DNA from: Echinometra lucunter
Taxonomy: Eukaryota; Echinodermata; Echinoidea; Camarodonta; Echinometridae
Direction of reading: 5' to 3'
Length of the DNA: 64,000 bases
NCBI GenBank assembly: GCA_029962745.1
Contig: CM057157.1
Span: 27,099,433-27,163,432, forward strand
The translations under genes and the position numbers were made by a program. A model generated the notes under the pieces. That model made no database searches. It was not told where the DNA came from and worked only from the letters and a program-made list of their open reading frames with translations. Positions 58,273 through 64,000 of this stretch are shown here, piece after piece; positions within the stretch are counted from its first letter, which is position 1; every line of letters begins with the position of its first letter.

Positions 58273-58600
58273 TTGTATAGAGTAACTCAGTTGTTACTGG
58301 TTAAAGCCACTTACAGAAAGAGGATCTTTAGGGGCTCTTTAAAATATATCAAAGAAGATTGTTTCCTAGCTGACCTGAATTATCCCAAGCTAAACAAGAA
58401 TTAGTTTGTTGCTAATAAGACTGACCGTGAACTACCTAATGACTGGTCAGATACCTGTCATGCTTACATCCTTTTCGAAGTGACAGCACTGACCTAACGA
58501 GGAACAGGAGGAGGGCAACATTTTCCTTTCACATATTTCAAAGAAAGGTAAAGGTTAAAGGTAAAGGTTGAAATATCTTATTCTTTTCATTTTCTTCATG
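58273..58600. other. Unassigned intronic DNA
   Basis: Contains 'aaaggtaaaggttaaaggta' near 58,545-58,569, a short degenerate tandem repeat. Nothing else. Confidence 0.35.
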
Positions 58601-58975
58601 TTAAAGGCAAAGTCCACCCCAGAAGTTTCACTGTTTCAATAAAAGGAGTTAAATTTGAACAGCATTTTAAAAAAGAAATGAGCAAAATCGGTCAAAGAAT
58701 AAGAAAATTACACTCATTTACATTTTGTAGTAAATCACTCTTGGCTCTGCAAATTGGCAACACTGATGACATCATATGTGAGCAACTCTCCATTCACTTT
58801 GTACATGAAATTTCACATTTTCTCAATTTTCTAGGAAGTTACACATTTTCTAACCCCCATAGTCAATATATGTTCAGAAGAATTGCTTTTTACATAACAT
58901 ACTTTGACTATGGGGTAAGAAAATGTGTTCCTATTGGAAATGATTTTTTTTCTTCAAAGGGGCATATTCAGGATG
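58601..58975. mobile_element. TTAA-type MITE, family AAAGTCCACCC, truncated
   Basis: It starts TTAAAGGCAAAGTCCACCCC and follows 23,843-24,413 through the left arm and centre ('gcaaattggcaacactgatg', 'catactttgactatgggg'). It loses similarity at about 58,930 and has no right terminus. The frame at 58,678-59,013 mirrors frames in the other copies only because the element is the same. Confidence 0.8.
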
Positions 58976-59761
58976 TTGTGAAAAAGAGGGCACAATATTT
59001 AGAAACTTTCTGACAAGCAGAAAGAGAAAACTGCATCTCTGTAGAAGGGGGGGGGGGGGAGTGTATCAGCTTTGAGCATGGAGTTCTATGCTTAAGATAT
59101 GTCACTTTGGTTGTAGGGGGGCACATGCCCCGCCCCTTGCTGCCAATTTTTCACTTCATAAAGATGCTAAACAGACTGTTTTTCTTCAAAATTTGAATGG
59201 TTTTCCCCTTACATTCTAAGAGATGTAAACAGCTGCATATACTATGAATGACCCTATCCAGATGTAGAGCATTACTCTGTAATGTAAGCAGATGAAGTAA
59301 GCTGTTAAAAGTTAGGAAGGTTCCCCCCATGGTCAGATTTTGAGGGTCAATATAAAAACTAGTTCATCAGTCACTGGATGGTGGGGCTAGGAAATTTGAT
59401 TCAGATGTACCTATGTAATATTTCATTATCTATTTCCTTTCACCTGTTGGAATGTGTGGTGTTAAATGATACAGATACCTAATCCAGTACTAATCCATTG
59501 CCCTAGATTGATATTTGTGCAATGATCTGATTATGAAATGAAATTATATACCATATCAATATGAATAACAGGGATTAGGCAGTATATCGGATAGTCAGGA
59601 ATAGTAGGAGTGTAGCTTCACTATTTTTCCATTTGCAGTGGGGGGGGGGATATGTCATTTGTAGTTGGATAAGTGTTATTGAATTTAATTAATTACACCC
59701 CTGTGAGATCCTTATGCTCATCCACTTCCACTTCTTTTGTGATTCCTTAAAGATGCTCTGT
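58976..59761. other. Unassigned intronic DNA
   Basis: G-runs at 59,046-59,059 and 59,640-59,650. No exon is recognised. Confidence 0.35.
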
Positions 59762-60063
59762 TGTGGGCTTTCATGGGGAATTTGACACCATGAGTGCTTA
59801 CCCAGTAACAGGTGTGTTGTCTATCACTATGAGTTTTATGACCAACAGACCTTATGCTCTGTATATTCCACCCTTTTCCCCATATGGCAAAGTCATATCT
59901 CACTTTCCCTGGCCCGAGAATGCCGAAGCAGGCCGAAGAACATTTATGGTGGGACAGCTTGTTTTGCTGTGCTCCAGAAATGTAGCTCTATTGCAGGTAT
60001 TTCCAGGCTTTTCACAAAGTCTGGTGTCAGCAAATTATGATCCACTCCCCATGAAAGCCCACG
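59762..60063. mobile_element. Short inverted-repeat element (~302 bp)
   Basis: TGTGGGCTTTCATGGGGA at the left faces TCCCCATGAAAGCCCAC at the right. Little else inside is symmetrical. One open frame spans the interior but has no recognisable domain, and its ends are set by the repeats. Confidence 0.5.
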
Positions 60064-60149
60064 ACTGAATGTCTTTAAGTTACAAACACTTGGAGGGGGG
60101 GAGAAGTTCATTTGCCCATGTCCAACTTCATGGAATAGCCTTCCTAAAG

Positions 60150-60326
60150 ACATCCTCTTCTTCTTCTTCTTCTTCTTCTCCTTCCTCCTCTTCTTTTTTC
60201 TCCTCTTTCATCCCTTCTTCTTCTTCTTCTTCTTAGTCTTCTTCTACTTCTTCTTCTTCTTCTTAGTCTTCTTCTTCTCCTTCCTCTCTTCTTCTTCTTC
60301 TTCTTCTTCTTCTTCTTCTTCTTTTT
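60150..60326. repeat. (CTT)n microsatellite
   Basis: Long CTT runs interrupted by 'cttcctc' and 'cttagt' units, with pure runs near 60,213-60,234 and 60,289-60,323. Confidence 0.9.
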
Positions 60327-60439
60327 AATATTGTTATTATCATTACTATTATTTTTATTTCTTCATGGTCGTTTTGTGCCTAAATATAGCTCAAAATGGA
60401 AACAGAACCTGGAATTATTCACTGCAGAAGCAAGCTTAT

Positions 60440-60475
60440 TTTCTATTTCAAGTTCAAGTTCAAGTTCGAGTTCAC
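60440..60475 (-). repeat. (TTCAAG)n tract, possible reverse-strand retroposon tail
   Basis: 'tttcaagttcaagttcaagt' continuing to 'tcgagttc'. Read on the minus strand it ends in repeated TTGAAC units, like the tail at 9,930-9,967. No reverse-transcriptase remnant is seen nearby. Confidence 0.35.
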
Positions 60476-61040
60476 TCTATTTCAAAAGATTTTTTTTGGA
60501 AAAACATTGTTTTGTCCTGAATTTAATTATTTCTACCTTTTACCATTTGAGTGGATTAGAATTAGTTTCCTGCATCATTGGAAGTCTTTTGTTAAGTACT
60601 CTTTGCTCTAGAACACAAAGCTTGAGTACTGGGTGTGTATTCTCCAAGATGGAAATGACTGCACAGACATATGGATTGGCCCTGTCCTATGACTAATCAA
60701 AGCACAAAAAACACCAAGTCACAGTTCTCCCAATCTCTATGGCATTGATCCTAATAAACACAATGCAAGATATCAACATGTAGTATGGGTGAACCCTGTC
60801 TGACAGCTTGAAACAGTTGCTCAGGAAGGGTGAAAATGATGAGAATTAAAGCGAGGAATGCAAGAATATGTGATTCTCAGATGCATGATTAAAATAAAGA
60901 TTGTCTGAAAATTTAAGAGGAATCATATAGGCCTATTTCCATACAGACGGCAGGTGTGTTTCATTTTCACCCTGTTTTTAGGAAGTAGTCTGTGATTTGA
61001 TGGCTTGAAGTGACTTCTTAGTGACATTCACCAACTTATT
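60476..61040. other. Unassigned intronic DNA
   Basis: No feature is supported. Confidence 0.3.
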
Positions 61041-61465
61041 CTTAACCTGAGTTCAGACCCCCAAAATACCAGAACAGTATAGCTATACGATGAACTTCTG
61101 TGTCTGTATGCTCACTAACGAAATGACGTATAAAGAAACGTTGTAAATGAAACTATAGGGTCTGAGCATCATTTCGAACTAGAACTCGATAAAGAATCAC
61201 AGTCCGTGTGTGTTTGAACGTATGGTGACCATAGAATGGTATAACTGGGCCAGGCTTAAAATATTAGCACAGTTGAAAGGAGACATGACCTTGCCATGAC
61301 AACATATGCAGTAGAAAACTATGCATCTATACAACATTTTCTTTAAAGAATTTTGGATGTGTGTCTGAACACACTATTCGCTATATGATGATTCTTTATA
61401 CAACGTTTCTTAACTTTCTTTATTTAATTTTTGGGACAAGCATTTTGTGTCTGAACAGGCTGTAA
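61041..61465. mobile_element. Degenerate inverted-repeat element
   Basis: 'cctgagttcagac' at 61,047 faces 'gtctgaacaggctg' at 61,450. 'aagaaacgttgta' at 61,133 faces 'tacaacgtttctt' at 61,398. A second, offset inverted pair ('gataaagaatcac', 'tgattctttat') suggests rearrangement. No target duplication is clear. Confidence 0.4.
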
Positions 61466-62618
61466 GTGGACCTTGTGATTTTGAAAAGAAGCAAGTGCCA
61501 ACGAGAAAATAATTCAGTGTGTTTAAAGTATTTATAAACTTCCTGACATGTGATTGAAATATGGCACCTCTTACAAGATTTTTCTGTATGAATAAAAGTG
61601 ATTTCCTTGGCCTGTTTTTAGTCCATTTCCAGACCTCTTTTAAAGGTGTCTTAAGTTATTTTCAGCTTTTCAGGATAATGTTCTCCCTGATACCTTATTT
61701 TTTTTCTCTGAGAAAAGTACAGGGTTTCTCATAAAAAGTTATATGTGTGTGCAGACATAAAATGATATTTTACGGACTTCAGATAACTTTAATTGATAGG
61801 TGTTAATAAGCAGCCATTTGCATGCTAGCAGGCTTACCGCGAATTCCCTGTAGGGTCGAAGTGTCACGTTCAGGAATCTGCTAGAGGCGCCGCTGGATGA
61901 TCACCGCTTCCCAAAGATTAATTGATACGCTAATCTTGTTATTAACTATTATCAACCTTGACATGAGCTTTATGCTTTGAAACATTGATCTCATCTGAAC
62001 AATCTGATCAGATAGAGGCCATGATATGGATCTATTTGATTTGAATGAGGGTCCCAGAGTGGCACCTTATATTCTGGAATAATAAATCTTTTTTGAGCTG
62101 CAGGCAAATGTTGGAGGTTATCATCTGCTTCTGAAGGATAAAACTTGATGTAGCATTTGTAAGTAATTTTCATCTGAATTTCTGAAAGTAGAGAAATATG
62201 TACACAAATTGCTCTAAAAAAACAACAAACGATTTTCTTCTGATCCCATATAGCCTGAGATTAATCTTTCATCAGCAGGGTCTAACCCTTTTAAATTTCA
62301 AATTCAAACTTGACTGTCCCAATCAGTAGTCCATAATTTTCATTAATCATGCCATGGACACTGTAGTACCACCTAAATTTCGACAAGGTCAACAGGCCCT
62401 GCAATTGGCTGTATTAGCTCTCATTATTGCCATTGAAAAGTGTGTAATGAAATAATATGTCATAATTAGACGTAAAATTTAACTTTTTTGATCTCTTACT
62501 TTCTACTGATCAGTCTACGTATGTATGTCCTCGTAGTGCAAAAATTTGGTGGAAACTAACAAAACAACAAAATTATCTTGAGTTAGGGTTATAATTTATC
62601 AATATATATTCATGAGTG
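61466..62618. other. Unassigned intronic DNA
   Basis: No exon or transposon end is recognised. Confidence 0.3.
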
Positions 62619-63102
62619 TTAAAGGCATTGGTTAACACTGTTATAATTAAAAAATAACTCATTTTGCTACTTGTAAATGGGATCAACATAATGGTTATAG
62701 TGTAAAAATACTAGTCTGAAAGTTTCAAAGTATAATATCCACAGGAAGTTTTTTTTTAATATTAGAAATGTGAACCACTGTTTGAAAAAGGTCGGTTGCA
62801 CAGACTAGACATAAGAGTGCGCATGTGCGCATGGCTCGCCGAACCGTACTGTGCGTATTGGCATATATCACATGGAGGGAGGCAGATAACAGTCTTTTTT
62901 TAACTCGAGCAAAATGGTCCTTTTATTTATTGTCTCTGAGACAAAGCATAATAAAATCGCGGTTTGCGTTATACAGTTTTTCATTCAAAATTATGGCTGT
63001 TTGCAGGGTTTTTGAGGACAAAATACAAGTACTCATACACATGTTTCATCTTAATTTGAGAATTTTAAATTGGCTGCTCACAAAGTTAGCCAATGCCTTT
63101 AA
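62619..63102 (+). mobile_element. TTAA-flanked MITE, family AGGCATTGG, intact copy
   Basis: TTAA lies at 62,619-62,622 and 63,099-63,102. The termini are AGGCATTGGTTAAC and GTTAGCCAATGCCT. It is the uninterrupted reference for the hAT-interrupted copy at 18,319-19,185. The frame at 62,825-63,157 runs out of the element and is not conserved in the other copy. Confidence 0.85.
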
Positions 63103-64000
63103 TACAGTGTACATCATGCAGGGAAATCATAGTTTAATCTATGACAGTTCTTCATGATAACTCAGTATGGCAAGCTGGGAATAGGCCTTTCCATCCGGAC
63201 ATGTGGAGGCACTTTTTCTGTTAAACATGGTTTAATTTCGTGGAACTGGAAGCTGTAGCCATTGTGGAGGCTACCCTCATTTTAAAAAAATAATCAAGAG
63301 CTTTTAGTAGTATGCCATTTGATGCTTGGCAGAAAACACTCATCCTCTGTCATACCTGTGTTGTGTAATATATCAACGAGCACTTGATGAGCCGCTGTGC
63401 TTAATTAACGCCACCGGAACCGAGATATTGCTAATAGCTTGTCCACTCATCGTGGGTCTCTCCCTTGAAATGACCTCTTTCACACAGATAGAATGATGGC
63501 CATATAATAACTTTTGTGGTGTGAATGAGCCATTGGTATGATGTTGAGATATGCTGTGTATTTCTGTACATTAAAAAAAAAAGATTTGCATCATTTTGCA
63601 TAAATACTGTGTTTGTTTATATTGTGGAATGAAGACATGAAGACCTGTTTTGAGATGTCTGGTATCAGGTGCCCAGTTGAGCTTGAAAACTCTGGTGCAG
63701 ACTTTCTGAAGGCCAATTATCTAACAAAGGTCTTTATGGATATTAAAAACTTCCTATGGCCTGTACTGAAATCTTACATCAAAAGATGATGCCCATGGCT
63801 ATTACACTACTCTTGTGTGAAAGAGGCCCCAGATCCGGATATCCTGCACCCTGCAACCAGGGTCGGTCAGTTTGCATCGAGCTGTAGCTGGGTCCTCCTG
63901 TCAAAGTGGACATCTTGCGATTGAATTAAGTCATCAGGTTCTAATTAAGAGTACTCACGCGTAATGACTTGTGTGGAGGGTGTTGTTGCGGTGGAAGTGT
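63103..64000. other. Unassigned intronic DNA to the window end
   Basis: No gene, RNA or repeat structure is recognised. Confidence 0.3.

Noticed and set aside
59763..60068. 101-codon plus-strand frame
   Set aside because: It is bounded by an inverted-repeat element, has no recognisable domain, and lacks convincing splice signals linking it to the exon at 57,318.

Overview
This window looks like non-coding DNA from a metazoan nuclear genome, most likely a sea urchin (Echinoidea). It is AT-rich, has no bacterial gene organisation, and is full of CT/GA microsatellites, poly-G/poly-C tracts and short non-autonomous DNA transposons (MITEs). Several families end in TTAAAGG..., with an AAAGTCCACCC subterminal motif that I associate with Strongylocentrotus/Lytechinus sequence. 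The species assignment is inference. Most open frames lie in microsatellites or transposon inverted repeats and are not genes.

The layout has four parts. (1) Positions 1-22,480 are unique intergenic or intronic DNA. They hold two copies of an AGGTG-ended repeat, several TTAA-flanked MITEs, a nested cluster at 17.5-19.2 kb that includes a hAT-type MITE with an exact 8-bp target duplication, and one weak internal-exon candidate at 12.5 kb. (2) 22,481-39,358 (copy A) and 39,859-57,142 (copy B) are the same ~17-kb locus, separated by exactly 500 Ns. Copy A stops at the gap and copy B starts at the gap. This is best read as two allelic haplotypes joined head to tail in a scaffold (a false tandem duplication), so the pair serves as a natural allele comparison. 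(3) The last ~1.5 kb of each copy changes more slowly than the repeats and leads into a likely 5' untranslated/promoter region. (4) At 57,318-57,379 a short first coding exon with a good initiation context runs into a strong splice donor. The remaining ~6.6 kb looks like its first intron, with more MITEs and microsatellites.

The allele comparison dates several events. A PIF/Harbinger-like element is present only in copy A, with its empty site intact in copy B. A ~1.6-kb deletion in copy A cuts a Sleeping Beauty-like Tc1 MITE. A 93-bp minisatellite has about eight units in A and four in B. A 22-bp stretch in B has been replaced by an inverted copy of the sequence beside it, making a perfect hairpin (a template-switch signature). 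A foldback element built of ~16-bp tandem repeats resembles the sea urchin TU class.

I found no rRNA, no functional tRNA, no CRISPR array and no complete protein gene. A tRNA-derived SINE head with A and B boxes is present once in each copy.
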